Source of the DNA: an uncultured Bacilli bacterium
GTDB lineage: Bacteria; Bacillota_I; Bacilli_A; RFN20; CAG-449
Length of the DNA: 64,000 bases
Reading direction: 5' to 3'
NCBI GenBank assembly: GCA_947632435.1
Contig: CANRPC010000005.1
Span: forward strand, 1 to 64,000
Positions 29,484 through 39,292 of this stretch are shown piece by piece. The translations under genes and the position numbers were made by a program. The number at the start of each line of letters is the position of its first letter. Positions within the stretch are counted from its first letter, which is position 1. The notes under the pieces were generated by a model. That model did no database searches. It was not told the origin of the DNA and saw only the letters and a list, made by a program, of their open reading frames with translations.

Positions 29484-30296
29484 ATGAAATCAAAAATCTT
29501 AATTGCTATATCTTTATTATTATTTGGATGTAGTTCTTCATCTTCATCTTCCATTATTAATTCAAGTGAAATAAGTTCTTTAAATGATACATCTTCAAAT
29601 AATGTTGTTAATACATATAGTAGCGATTCTTCTTTTAATGAATTAGATAGTAATTTAAATACAAATTCTTTTAAAGAATCTTCATCTGATGTTAAAAGTT
29701 CTTCTTTTAATAGTTCATCTTCAAATTTAACTTCCTCTTCATTTAAAGAAGAAAAACTTGATGAACATGATTTTCCTCTTCCTAATTATGAAGTTAATTT
29801 TTCAAGTGAAGAAACAATATTTGATTTTCAAGATACTTTTCCTCAAGAATTTAAATATATATATGGTTATAAAGTGTTAAATAACCCTAGTTTTTATGCT
29901 TCTGGAGGCTGGAAAATTTCTTATCCTAATTCAAAAGCAACTTTAGGTTTTCAAACACCTTTTTTCAATAGTGATTTAAAATTAGAAATACGTTTTTATC
30001 TTGGTGATATAAATAATTCTAATAATAAAGTAGATAAAGATAGTCCTTTTTTAACAATATATGGTTTTAATAAAGAAGGTAAATTAATTAGAACAGTAGA
30101 AATAGCAAATCAAACAAATTTCTATAATTATCAAAATAATGTTAATCCTATGAATTTTTATATAAATGGAGAAAATATTTCTTATTTAGAAGTAAGATTT
30201 ACATCTCCACCTTATAAATCTAGTCAATGTTATAATTTCGCAATTAAAAAAATTGGCTTTAAAATTTTCCCATATCCACTTAATGAAAGGAGTTAA
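29484..30296 (+). CDS. Ser-rich lipoprotein in capsule operon
   Basis: MKSKILIAISLLLFGCSSSSSSS lipobox. Confidence 0.7.
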   Translation: MKSKILIAISLLLFGCSSSSSSSIINSSEISSLNDTSSNNVVNTYSSDSSFNELDSNLNTNSFKESSSDVKSSSFNSSSSNLTSSSFKEEKLDEHDFPLPNYEVNFSSEETIFDFQDTFPQEFKYIYGYKVLNNPSFYASGGWKISYPNSKATLGFQTPFFNSDLKLEIRFYLGDINNSNNKVDKDSPFLTIYGFNKEGKLIRTVEIANQTNFYNYQNNVNPMNFYINGENISYLEVRFTSPPYKSSQCYNFAIKKIGFKIFPYPLNERS

Positions 30297-30299
30297 TTT

Positions 30300-31976
30300 A
30301 TGCTAGAGGATATTAATAAATGGTTAAATATGGATTTAAGTTATGATCCAGATTTAAAAGAAGAATTAAATAAAATTAAAGATGATAAAGAATTAATGAC
30401 TGATGCTTTTTATCAAGATTTAAGTTTTGGTACTGGTGGCTTAAGAGGCAAAATTGGTGTTGGTACAAATAGAATGAATGTTTATACTATTATTAAAGCT
30501 ACATTAGGCCTTGCTTCATTTTTAAAGAAAACTTATAAAGATAATATAAGTGTAGCAATTAGTTTTGATTCTAGAATTAAATCAAATTTGTTTGCTAAAA
30601 TTGCCGCCTCTACTTTGGCAAATGAAAATATTAAAGTTTATCTTTATAAAGAATTAATGCCTACACCATGTTTGTCATTTGCTGTGCGTTATTTGAAAAC
30701 TAAAGCAGGTATTATGGTAACGGCTTCTCATAATCCATCTATTTATAATGGTTATAAAGTTTATGATAATAATGGTTGTCAAATTACTGATAAATTCGCT
30801 AAATCTATTTATGAAGAAATTAAAAAAAGTGATCCATTTAATTATCATCTTGCTTCTTTTGAAACTTATTTTGAAAAAGGATTAATTAGTTATATTGAAG
30901 ATGAAGTTATTGATAATTATATAGAATGTGTCAAGAAAACTTGTTTAAATAAAGAAGAATTTAATAAAGATATTAATATAATTTATACCCCTTTAAATGG
31001 TACGGGATTAAAACCAGTATTAAGAGCTTTAAAAGAATTAAATTATAATAATGTTATCGTTGTTGAAGAACAAAGAAATCCTGATGGTAATTTCCCAACT
31101 TGTCCTTATCCAAATCCTGAAATTAAAGAAGCAATGGCACTTGGATTAGAATATGCCAAAAAATTTCATGCTGATTTATTAATTGCTACGGATCCTGATT
31201 GTGATCGAGCAGGAATTGGTATTAAAATAAATGAAAATGAATATCGATTATTATCAGGAAATGAAGTAGGAATTTTATTGCTTGATTATATCTTATCAAT
31301 GCGTAAAAAATATCATCAATTAAAAGATGGTTCGTTAATTGTAAAAAGTATTGTTACAACACCATTAGCTAATGAAATAGCTAAAGATTATGGTGTTAAA
31401 ACTATTGATGTCTTAACAGGATTTAAATATATTGGTGAACAAATTAATTTATTAGAGGAAAAACATCAAGAAGATTTATATGTTTTTGGCTTTGAAGAAA
31501 GTTATGGTTATCTTTCTTCAAGTTATGTAAGAGATAAAGACGCTGTGAATGCGACAAGTTTAATTGTAGAAATGTTCTGTTATTATAAGGATCAAAATAT
31601 TTCTTTAAATGATAAACTCAATCAGTTATATCAAAAATATAATTATTGCTTGAATACACTTCATTCATTTAATTTTGAAGGTCAATCAGGTTTACAAAAA
31701 ATGCAAAATATTATGCTTGATTTAAGATCTAAAGAAAAAGAATTTTGTGGTTTAAAAATCAATGAAGTTATTGATTATAAAAATGGAGTAAATAATTTAA
31801 AAGCAGATGTTTTGAAATTTGATTTAGCAAATAATATTCAAATTATTATGCGTCAAAGTGGTACAGAACCAAAGTTAAAAATGTATTTCTTTATTAAAGA
31901 AATTAATGAACTAAAAGCCAGAGAAAAAGAAGAAGAGTTATTAAAAAATATTAATTTATATTTAGCTAAGTTTTAA
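30300..31976 (+). CDS. phospho-sugar mutase (phosphoglucomutase/phosphomannomutase)
   Basis: GTGGLRGKIGVGTNRMN, TASHNPSIYNGYKVY, DPDCDRAG. Confidence 0.93.
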   Translation: MLEDINKWLNMDLSYDPDLKEELNKIKDDKELMTDAFYQDLSFGTGGLRGKIGVGTNRMNVYTIIKATLGLASFLKKTYKDNISVAISFDSRIKSNLFAKIAASTLANENIKVYLYKELMPTPCLSFAVRYLKTKAGIMVTASHNPSIYNGYKVYDNNGCQITDKFAKSIYEEIKKSDPFNYHLASFETYFEKGLISYIEDEVIDNYIECVKKTCLNKEEFNKDINIIYTPLNGTGLKPVLRALKELNYNNVIVVEEQRNPDGNFPTCPYPNPEIKEAMALGLEYAKKFHADLLIATDPDCDRAGIGIKINENEYRLLSGNEVGILLLDYILSMRKKYHQLKDGSLIVKSIVTTPLANEIAKDYGVKTIDVLTGFKYIGEQINLLEEKHQEDLYVFGFEESYGYLSSSYVRDKDAVNATSLIVEMFCYYKDQNISLNDKLNQLYQKYNYCLNTLHSFNFEGQSGLQKMQNIMLDLRSKEKEFCGLKINEVIDYKNGVNNLKADVLKFDLANNIQIIMRQSGTEPKLKMYFFIKEINELKAREKEEELLKNINLYLAKF

Positions 31977-32041
31977 ATATTTTTATTCTTAAGCACAATA
32001 TCTTTGTTCAAATAGATACTTTTTTTAAAAAATATTTTATA

Positions 32042-33289
32042 ATGAAAAAAAGGGAGAAAAACGAAATGAAAAATATAATCGTTGGACAATCTGGTGGACC
32101 TACATCTGTAATTAATTCATCTTTACTAGGTGTATTTAAAACCGCGAAAGATTTAAAAGTAGAAAAAATTTATGGAATGGTTCATGGAATAAAAGGTTTA
32201 TTAGAAAAAGAAGTTGTAGATTTAAAAGAAAAAATCAAAACTGATCTTGATATGGATTTATTAAAAAGAACTCCATCATCATTTTTAGGCTCTTGCCGTT
32301 ATAAGTTGCCAGAAATTTTAGGAAATGAAGAAACATATAAACGTATTTTTGAAATTTTAGATGAATTAAACATTGGAGCATTCTTCTATATTGGGGGAAA
32401 TGATTCTATGGATACAATAAAAAAACTATCTGATTATGGAAATAAGATTCATAGTGAAATACGTTTTATGGGTGTTCCTAAAACAATTGATAATGATCTT
32501 GCTATTACCGATCACACTCCTGGATATGGAAGTGCGGCAAAATATATTGCAGCGACAATGAAAGAAATAATTTGTGATGGATTAGTTTATGATTATCCTG
32601 TAGTTACAATCGTTGAAATTATGGGAAGAAATGCTGGATGGTTAACAGGCGCTGCAGCCTTAGCAAAAGGTGAAGATTGTCAAGGTGTTGATATGATTTT
32701 CTTACCAGAAATTCCTTTTGATATTGATTTATTTTTAAGAAAAACTGGCGAACTTTTAAAAGAAAATCGCTCTCTTGTCATCGCAGTATCTGAAGGTATA
32801 AAAGTTAAAGATGGTCGTTATGTTTGTGAACTTGCAGATCATGTTGAATATGTTGATTCATTTGGTCATAAACAATTATCAGGAACAGCAAGATTTTTAG
32901 CAGCACAAGTTGCTAAAACTTATAATGTTAAAACTAGAGCTATAGAATTGTCTTCATTACAAAGATGTGCTGCGCATATGACCTCAAGAATTGATGTTAC
33001 TGAAGCATTTAATACTGGAGGTGCCGCGGTTAAAGCTGCCTTAAAAGAAAATTTAACAGGACATGTTATAACCTTAAAAAGAGTAAGTGAAGATCCATAT
33101 ATGTGTATTACTGAGCCAGCTGATGTACATTTTATTGCAAATATCGAAAAGAAAGTACCTCTAGAATGGATAAGTAAAGATGGTTGCTTTGTTACCGAAG
33201 AATTAGTGCATTATATAAGACCATTAATTCAAGCTGAAATTGCACCTTTATGGGTTGATGGTTTACCTAGACATTTAAAATTAAAATAA
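32042..33289 (+). CDS. 6-phosphofructokinase, probably PPi-dependent
   Basis: GQSGGPTSVINSS, YIGGNDSMDT, PKTIDNDL, EIMGRNAGWL. Confidence 0.9.
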   Translation: MKKREKNEMKNIIVGQSGGPTSVINSSLLGVFKTAKDLKVEKIYGMVHGIKGLLEKEVVDLKEKIKTDLDMDLLKRTPSSFLGSCRYKLPEILGNEETYKRIFEILDELNIGAFFYIGGNDSMDTIKKLSDYGNKIHSEIRFMGVPKTIDNDLAITDHTPGYGSAAKYIAATMKEIICDGLVYDYPVVTIVEIMGRNAGWLTGAAALAKGEDCQGVDMIFLPEIPFDIDLFLRKTGELLKENRSLVIAVSEGIKVKDGRYVCELADHVEYVDSFGHKQLSGTARFLAAQVAKTYNVKTRAIELSSLQRCAAHMTSRIDVTEAFNTGGAAVKAALKENLTGHVITLKRVSEDPYMCITEPADVHFIANIEKKVPLEWISKDGCFVTEELVHYIRPLIQAEIAPLWVDGLPRHLKLK

Positions 33290-33344
33290 TAAAATAAAAT
33301 TATGAAATGATACCTTTTTATCTTAAAGATATAAAGGTATTTTT

Positions 33345-33998
33345 TTAATTAAAACGTGGATTAAAAGAATAAATTCCTAAGATTAATATTTTTGAATCTA
33401 ATAATTTTGTATTGTTTGTTTTATCAATTGATAAATAAATTGAATTTCCATCATAAGAATTTAAATTCAGATATGTATTATCCTTATTGATTACATATTC
33501 GTTTTTAAAATCAAATTTATCATATAGATTTTTTAATGTAGTATCTTTAAAAGAAATATTAATTATTTCAGTTTTTATAAATTCATAAGACAAAATTTCA
33601 CCATCTAAATAAACAATAGAAGGGTAACATTCATAAAAAAATAAATTTCCTGTGTAATAGATTTTTAATAAGTCACCAGCGACTAAATTATAATTTGGAA
33701 ATTTTATATTATTAAAACCATTTCCTAAAAATGAATAATTAAATGTTAAATTTGCTTTATATTGTTCATTTTCAGTATCAAAATTGTGTTCAAAAACATA
33801 ATTTACTTGAAATGTATATTCCTTTATTTCATCTTTTGAAATGGTATCACTACTAGAATCTATTTTAGTATTAAAAAATATTTTTGAAGAAGAAGGATAA
33901 TCTTGTAAACTACTTTCGTTTTGTAAATCACTAACAGCGCAGCTTGAGAAAATAAATATTAAAGAAAATAATAAATAAATTAAATGTTTCTTCATCAA
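33345..33998 (-). CDS. putative lipoprotein
   Basis: LIFIFSSCAVS lipobox. Confidence 0.65.
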   Translation of the reverse strand: MMKKHLIYLLFSLIFIFSSCAVSDLQNESSLQDYPSSSKIFFNTKIDSSSDTISKDEIKEYTFQVNYVFEHNFDTENEQYKANLTFNYSFLGNGFNNIKFPNYNLVAGDLLKIYYTGNLFFYECYPSIVYLDGEILSYEFIKTEIINISFKDTTLKNLYDKFDFKNEYVINKDNTYLNLNSYDGNSIYLSIDKTNNTKLLDSKILILGIYSFNPRFN

Positions 33999-34147
33999 AG
34001 ATATTCTCCTTTATTAAATAAGACAATATAATTTATTTTTTTCTTTAGCTTAAAAAAATAAAGATTTATTGAGCATTTAATTAATTTTAATCGGTAAAAT
34101 TAATTAAATAATAATTATCATAAATATTTATCTAAAATACAATTATT

Positions 34148-34312
34148 CTATTTTTTAAATTGTTTTAATAAATCAAGCAATACGATATAATTTGAACCTC
34201 TTCGAATCGAATTTGAATCAGCCATAATGTATTTCCAACTAGTTTCATAATCATGAGGAACATCAAAACTACATTTAGTTATTTTTTGATAAAATCTATC
34301 AGCATCATTTAT
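34148..34312 (-). pseudogene. 54-codon open segment in frame with and directly after the cupin stop (INDADRFYQKITKCSFDVPHDYETSWKYIMADSNSIRRGSNYIVLLDLLKQFKK)
   Basis: No start codon of its own at the 5' end; coding-like composition; ends at TAG 34150-34148. Confidence 0.45.
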
Positions 34313-34636
34313 CTAATATGAAACCACTAATAGCATTTTAAATTGTTCTTCTCCATAAACGGCATGAGGAATATTTTTAGGCATAATAAGAGTTTCTCCA
34401 GTTTCAAGATAGAATAATTCTCCGCCAACGGTAAATCTTCCTTTTCCTTCAAGAATGGTTACCATTGCATCTCCTCCTGCAGCATGAGTTGAAATTTCTT
34501 CGCCTTTATCAAAGGAAAAAATGGTCATGCTAACACTATCATTTTGAACTAATGTCTTACTAACTACTTGTCCTTTTTGATATGCAACTTGATCCTTTAA
34601 AAATAATTTTGTTTGTTTCTCAATATTTTTGTACAT
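34313..34636 (-). CDS. cupin domain protein
   Basis: HAAGGDAMVTILEGKGRFTVGGELFYLETGETLIMPKNIPHAVYG. Confidence 0.9.
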   Translation of the reverse strand: MYKNIEKQTKLFLKDQVAYQKGQVVSKTLVQNDSVSMTIFSFDKGEEISTHAAGGDAMVTILEGKGRFTVGGELFYLETGETLIMPKNIPHAVYGEEQFKMLLVVSY

Positions 34637-34794
34637 TAATTTTACCTCTCTTAGATTTTTAAATTACGATATCTTAATTATATCATATAATTTCAATTTT
34701 TATGTTAAAAATATCAAAAAAGGGTTAAAAATAAGCAAAAACATCTATAAAAAAAGGACTAATATCTTTCGGTATCAATCCTATTGTTTTTTAA

Positions 34795-34870
34795 TGGTGG
34801 AGCTGACGAGGATCGAACTCGCTACCTTCTGAATGCAAATCAGACGCTCTCCCAGGTGAGCTACAGCCCC
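34795..34870 (-). tRNA. tRNA-Ala(TGC)
   Basis: GGGGCTGTAGCTCA...CTGATTTGCATTCAG...GTTCGATC...CCA. Confidence 0.95.
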
Positions 34871-34876
34871 ATTAAA

Positions 34877-34953
34877 TGGTCGGGAAAACAGGATTTGAAC
34901 CTGCGACCCCCTGATCCCAAATCAGGTGCACTACCAAGCTGTGCTATTTCCCG
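34877..34953 (-). tRNA. tRNA-Pro(TGG)
   Basis: CGGGAAATAGCACAG...CTGATTTGGGATCAG...GTTCAAATC...CCA. Confidence 0.95.
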
Positions 34954-34957
34954 TACA

Positions 34958-35034
34958 TGGCGCGCCAAGCAGGAATCGAACCCGCAACCTCCAGATTCGT
35001 AGTCTGACACTCTATCCAGTTGAGCTATTGGCGC
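34958..35034 (-). tRNA. tRNA-Arg(ACG)
   Basis: GCGCCAATAGCTCAA...CAGACTACGAATCTG...GTTCGATTC...CCA. Confidence 0.95.
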
Positions 35035-35049
35035 AACGAATATCAAAAA

Positions 35050-35124
35050 TGGAGGTTCCTAACGGATTCGAACCGATGGTCATTGAGTTGCAGTCAATTG
35101 CCTTACCAACTTGGCTAAGGAACC
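35050..35124 (-). tRNA. tRNA-Cys(GCA)
   Basis: GGTTCCTTAGCCAAG...TTGACTGCAACTCAA...GTTCGAATC...CCA. Confidence 0.95.
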
Positions 35125-35255
35125 ATCTCTGACATTTCGCAAATAAGATTCTACCAAATTGTATGACAATCTGCAATAAAATTTACTCTTTTTATAAAAT
35201 TTTTTGATTTTCTTTATTTGAAGAAAAAAGAACCCCAAAGGATTCAAATTAATAT

Positions 35256-35525
35256 CTATAAAGAATTGACTAACTTCATCAAATGTGATTTTTGTCTAGC
35301 CGCGGTGTTCTTATGTTGAATACCTTTAGAAACAGAAGTATCGATTTTCTTTACTGCTAATGGAAGCAATTTTTTTGCTAATTCACTATCTTTTGCTTCA
35401 ACTGCTTTAACAACTGCTTTAATTGCTGTTCTCATAGAAGATTTAAATGAAGCATTTCTCATTCTTGCTTTTTCATTTGTGAGAATTCTTTTCTTTTGTG
35501 ATTTGATATTTGCCATATTTTTCAC
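35256..35525 (-). CDS. rpsT: 30S ribosomal protein S20
   Basis: MANIKSQKKRILTNEKARMRNASFKS... Confidence 0.96.
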   Translation of the reverse strand: MKNMANIKSQKKRILTNEKARMRNASFKSSMRTAIKAVVKAVEAKDSELAKKLLPLAVKKIDTSVSKGIQHKNTAARQKSHLMKLVNSL

Positions 35526-35692
35526 CCCTTTTTTTGACTACTTGTGAATAATAGCATATTTTTTTAACTCTTGCAACAATTTAATAATTGTTAGCAAATA
35601 AAAATTAATTGTATTTTATAAGTCAATATTATAATAAAGAGATAAAAAATATTATATTTATTAACTTTGGTTAAACTAAATGTGGTGAGAAA

Positions 35693-36502
35693 ATGCTTAA
35701 TAAATATCGATATTATGATTTTGCTGATGAAATAAAAAAAGATAGTATTAAAATTGATGAAACTGATTTTGGTGGTTTTATTAAAAGGAAAACAGTAATT
35801 AATGAAAATAATTATCTTAAGGAGAAAAATGGTACTTATATTTCCTTTGAATTAACAGAATATTTTGATAGCGAATCATTAATTAAAGATATAAGTAAAG
35901 AAATAAAAAAATTAATTAAAGCAAAATTTAAAAATAAAAAACCACTTGTCCTTTGTTATGGAATTGGTAATGAATATTATTCAAGTGATGCTTTAGGCCC
36001 TAAAACAATAAAAAAAATTAAACCAACTTATCATTTACAAAGTAATAAAAAACAAGGTGTATGTACTTTAATTCCTGGAGTTATGGGAAGTACAGGATTA
36101 GAAAGTGCTAAAATTGCTTTAGGTGTTGTGAAAGAATATAATATTGATTTATTGATTGTCGTTGATTCATTAATTACACATGATGAAAAAAGAATTTTTA
36201 ATGTTATTCAAGTTTCTGATGCAGGACTTTCTCCAGGAAGTGGTTTAAACAACAAAAGAAAAGAACTATCAGAAACATATTTAAAGATTCCTGTTATTGC
36301 TTTAGGTGTTGCTACAGCATTACCTTCACTTGCGATTGAAGAAAATTTAATGGAAAAAATAGAGAAAAAACAAAATATCAAATTATCGCATCAATTATTA
36401 AATAAAGAATTAAAATATTACACTCCTAAAGATTCAGAAGAAGAAATAGATTTTTTTTCTAGTTTAATCGCAAATGCAATAAATTATACTTTTGGTTCTT
36501 GA
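35693..36502 (+). CDS. gpr: GPR-type germination endopeptidase
   Basis: SSDALGPKTI, LIPGVMGSTGLES, VVDSLITHDEKRIFNVIQVSDAGLSPGSGLNNKRKELS; conserved Asp residues retained. Confidence 0.9.
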   Translation: MLNKYRYYDFADEIKKDSIKIDETDFGGFIKRKTVINENNYLKEKNGTYISFELTEYFDSESLIKDISKEIKKLIKAKFKNKKPLVLCYGIGNEYYSSDALGPKTIKKIKPTYHLQSNKKQGVCTLIPGVMGSTGLESAKIALGVVKEYNIDLLIVVDSLITHDEKRIFNVIQVSDAGLSPGSGLNNKRKELSETYLKIPVIALGVATALPSLAIEENLMEKIEKKQNIKLSHQLLNKELKYYTPKDSEEEIDFFSSLIANAINYTFGS

Positions 36503-36551
36503 ATCGACAAAATATTTTTAAAATTATTAGTATTTTGAAAATGGTGATTAT

Positions 36552-36848
36552 ATGAAAAATTTTTTTAAATACGCTTTTTTTATTTTACTTATTATTTTAC
36601 TTTTAGGGAGTTTGTTTCATGAAAGTGAATCTAATCAGTCTCCTGTACTTGATTCTAATGTTTTAATCGTAGAAAGTAATGATGATATTGAAGTAGATGA
36701 AGTTGTTACTCCTTCACCAAATGAAGCAAATATTTTTGCACGTATTGGAGCATTTTTTTCAAATCTCATCCAAAAAATATTTGAATTTATTTTATCTATC
36801 GTAGGCCATATTTTAACAAATAAATGCATTATTGCAATAAATTTTTAA
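36552..36848 (+). CDS. small single-TM hypothetical protein downstream of gpr
   Basis: 98 aa with N-terminal TM. Confidence 0.5.
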   Translation: MKNFFKYAFFILLIILLLGSLFHESESNQSPVLDSNVLIVESNDDIEVDEVVTPSPNEANIFARIGAFFSNLIQKIFEFILSIVGHILTNKCIIAINF

Positions 36849-36879
36849 TTAATCTAAAATATCTAAGAGGTAGATAGAT

Positions 36880-37818
36880 ATGGAAAAAAAAGATTTCAAA
36901 ATTGTTTTTATGGGAACACCATTAATTGGTAAAGCTGTTTTAGAAGGTTTAATAGCAAATAATTATAATGTTGTTCTTGTAGTAACAAATCAAGATAAAG
37001 TAACAGGAAGAAAAAAAGAATTATTACCATCTGAAGTAAAAAAAGTTGCTGTTGAACACAATATTGAAGTATTTCAACCTCGATTAATTAAAGAAGATTA
37101 TGCACGAATTTTAGAAGTTGAACCAGATGTAATTATTACTTGTGCATATGGTCAAATTATTCCTTTAGGTCTTTTAAAAGCACCTAAAAAAGGTTGTATT
37201 AATGTTCATGGTTCACTTTTACCTCATTTAAGAGGAGCTTCCCCTATTCAAAGTGCTTTATTTGAAGGCTTAAAAGAAACGGGAGTAACCATTATGGAAA
37301 TGGTTGAAAAAATGGATGCTGGAAAAATTTATTATCAAGAAAAAGTGGCAATAAGTGATGATGAAAATTATACCTCTTTATATGATAAAATGTGTATTGC
37401 CTCAAAAAATGCTTTATTAAAAGTATTGGATTCTTATCTATTAGGTGAATTAAAAGGAAAAGAACAAGATGAAACGCAGGTAACATTTTGTAAAAAAATA
37501 AAACCAGAAGATGAATATTTATCTTTAGATTTACCTTTAGAGGAGTTTATCAATAAAGTTAAAGGATTATCATATAATCCTGGTGGATATGTTTTTTACG
37601 ATAATAAAAAATTAAAAATTTTAAGATGTAAATTTTATTCTCATGAAATAATTAAAGAAAAGGGATATTTTATTAAAAAAAGTAAATCAGAACTTCTTTT
37701 ACAATTAAATAATGGTTTAGTACAAATTTTAGAAGTACAAAAAGAAAATAAAAATAAAATGGATAGTAAATCATTTATGAATGGTGAAAGAAATTTAGAA
37801 ATATTAAAAGTTTCTTAA
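36880..37818 (+). CDS. fmt: methionyl-tRNA formyltransferase
   Basis: KIVFMGTPLIGKAVLEGL; INVHGSLLPHLRGASPIQ. Confidence 0.96.
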   Translation: MEKKDFKIVFMGTPLIGKAVLEGLIANNYNVVLVVTNQDKVTGRKKELLPSEVKKVAVEHNIEVFQPRLIKEDYARILEVEPDVIITCAYGQIIPLGLLKAPKKGCINVHGSLLPHLRGASPIQSALFEGLKETGVTIMEMVEKMDAGKIYYQEKVAISDDENYTSLYDKMCIASKNALLKVLDSYLLGELKGKEQDETQVTFCKKIKPEDEYLSLDLPLEEFINKVKGLSYNPGGYVFYDNKKLKILRCKFYSHEIIKEKGYFIKKSKSELLLQLNNGLVQILEVQKENKNKMDSKSFMNGERNLEILKVS

Positions 37819-37927
37819 TAATATATGATTAGTTTTTTACTTTTATAAAAATTATAAATCTGTTTTTCACTTTTTGCAGTTTTTTTTTATTATATTAATG
37901 TGTATAATTACATTTGAGGTGCAAAAA

Positions 37928-39292
37928 ATGATAGATTATAAAAAATTAGCTAAAAAATATCATAATGAGATTGTTGAAAATTTAACAAAGTGGATTAATA
38001 TTAATTCTGTTTATGATGAATCAACTATAAAAGAAAATGCTCCATTTGGAAAAGGAGTTAGTGAGGCATTAAATTATATTGCCACTTTAGCAAAAGAAAA
38101 AGGTTTTAATGTTGATACTTGTGATGGATATTGTGTAGAAATAAGTTATGGTAAAGGAGATCTTATTTCTATATTTGCTCATGCTGATGTTGTTCCCGTT
38201 TCTGGAGAATGGTTATATCCTCCATTTTCTGGTGAAGTTCATGATGGAAAAATGTATGGTCGAGGAACTTCTGATGATAAAGGACCTTCACTTGCAGCAT
38301 TTTATGCTTTATGTTTGTTAAAAGATAATAATTTAATAAATAATTATCAAGTTAAACTTATTATTGGGGGAAATGAAGAATCAGGTTCTAAATGTTTAGA
38401 ACATTATTTTCATGTTTTAAAGAAACCATATCCTAAATATGGCTTTACTCCTGATGGAGAATTTCCATTAATTTATGGTGAAAAAGGTATCGCAAATTAT
38501 AAAGTTGAACAAAACATTAAATTTGAAAATGTTGTTAAAATTGAAGGTGGTGTTGTAGCAAATTCTGTTATTGATAAAGCATATGCAATTATCAAAGCTA
38601 AACCTGATATTAAAGAATTCGTATCTTTACATTTTAAATTTATGGAATGTCCTTATAATTTAATTCCTTTAGAGGATAATATGTACAAATTAGAAGTAAT
38701 AGGCAAAGCTGCACATGGATCATTACCTCATGAAGGAAAAAATGCCGCTTTAATATTAATGAATTGTTTAGCGATATATTATAATGACCATAGTTTAAAT
38801 ACAGTCTTTAAATATTATGAAGATACAAATGGTAAAGCACTAGGTACTTTTTATGAAACGGAATTACTTCATCAAACGACTTATAATGTTGGTTTATTAA
38901 AATATGAAAATGAAAAATTAGAATATGTTGTTAATTTCCGTTATCCTGAAAATGTTAAAGTTGATGAAGTTATTAATAAATTAAATGCTTTGAATATTGG
39001 TAAAGTTAGTTTATTAAGTGAAAGTGAACCTTTACTTATAGATCCAAATTCAAAAATGGTACAAACTTTATTAAAAGTTTATCAAGAAGAAACTAATGAT
39101 TATAAAACTAAAATTATGACAATAGGAGGAGGAACTTACGCTAAAGAAAGCAAAAATACATTAGCATTTGGTTCTCATTTTCCTAATAGAGATGATCGTA
39201 TTCATAATTGTAATGAAACTATTACTATAGAGGATTTATTATCTTCTATTTCGATATATGCTCATGCAATTGATGAACTAGGTAAATTATGA
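37928..39292 (+). CDS. pepV: M20-family dipeptidase (PepV-like)
   Basis: FAHADVVPVSGEW, YGRGTSDDKGPSLAAFYAL. Confidence 0.88.
   Translation: MIDYKKLAKKYHNEIVENLTKWININSVYDESTIKENAPFGKGVSEALNYIATLAKEKGFNVDTCDGYCVEISYGKGDLISIFAHADVVPVSGEWLYPPFSGEVHDGKMYGRGTSDDKGPSLAAFYALCLLKDNNLINNYQVKLIIGGNEESGSKCLEHYFHVLKKPYPKYGFTPDGEFPLIYGEKGIANYKVEQNIKFENVVKIEGGVVANSVIDKAYAIIKAKPDIKEFVSLHFKFMECPYNLIPLEDNMYKLEVIGKAAHGSLPHEGKNAALILMNCLAIYYNDHSLNTVFKYYEDTNGKALGTFYETELLHQTTYNVGLLKYENEKLEYVVNFRYPENVKVDEVINKLNALNIGKVSLLSESEPLLIDPNSKMVQTLLKVYQEETNDYKTKIMTIGGGTYAKESKNTLAFGSHFPNRDDRIHNCNETITIEDLLSSISIYAHAIDELGKL

Noticed and set aside
34629-35132. Overlapping ORFs 34629, 34784, 34861, 34926
   Set aside because: They cover the four minus-strand tRNA genes; translations of tRNA sequence, not proteins.
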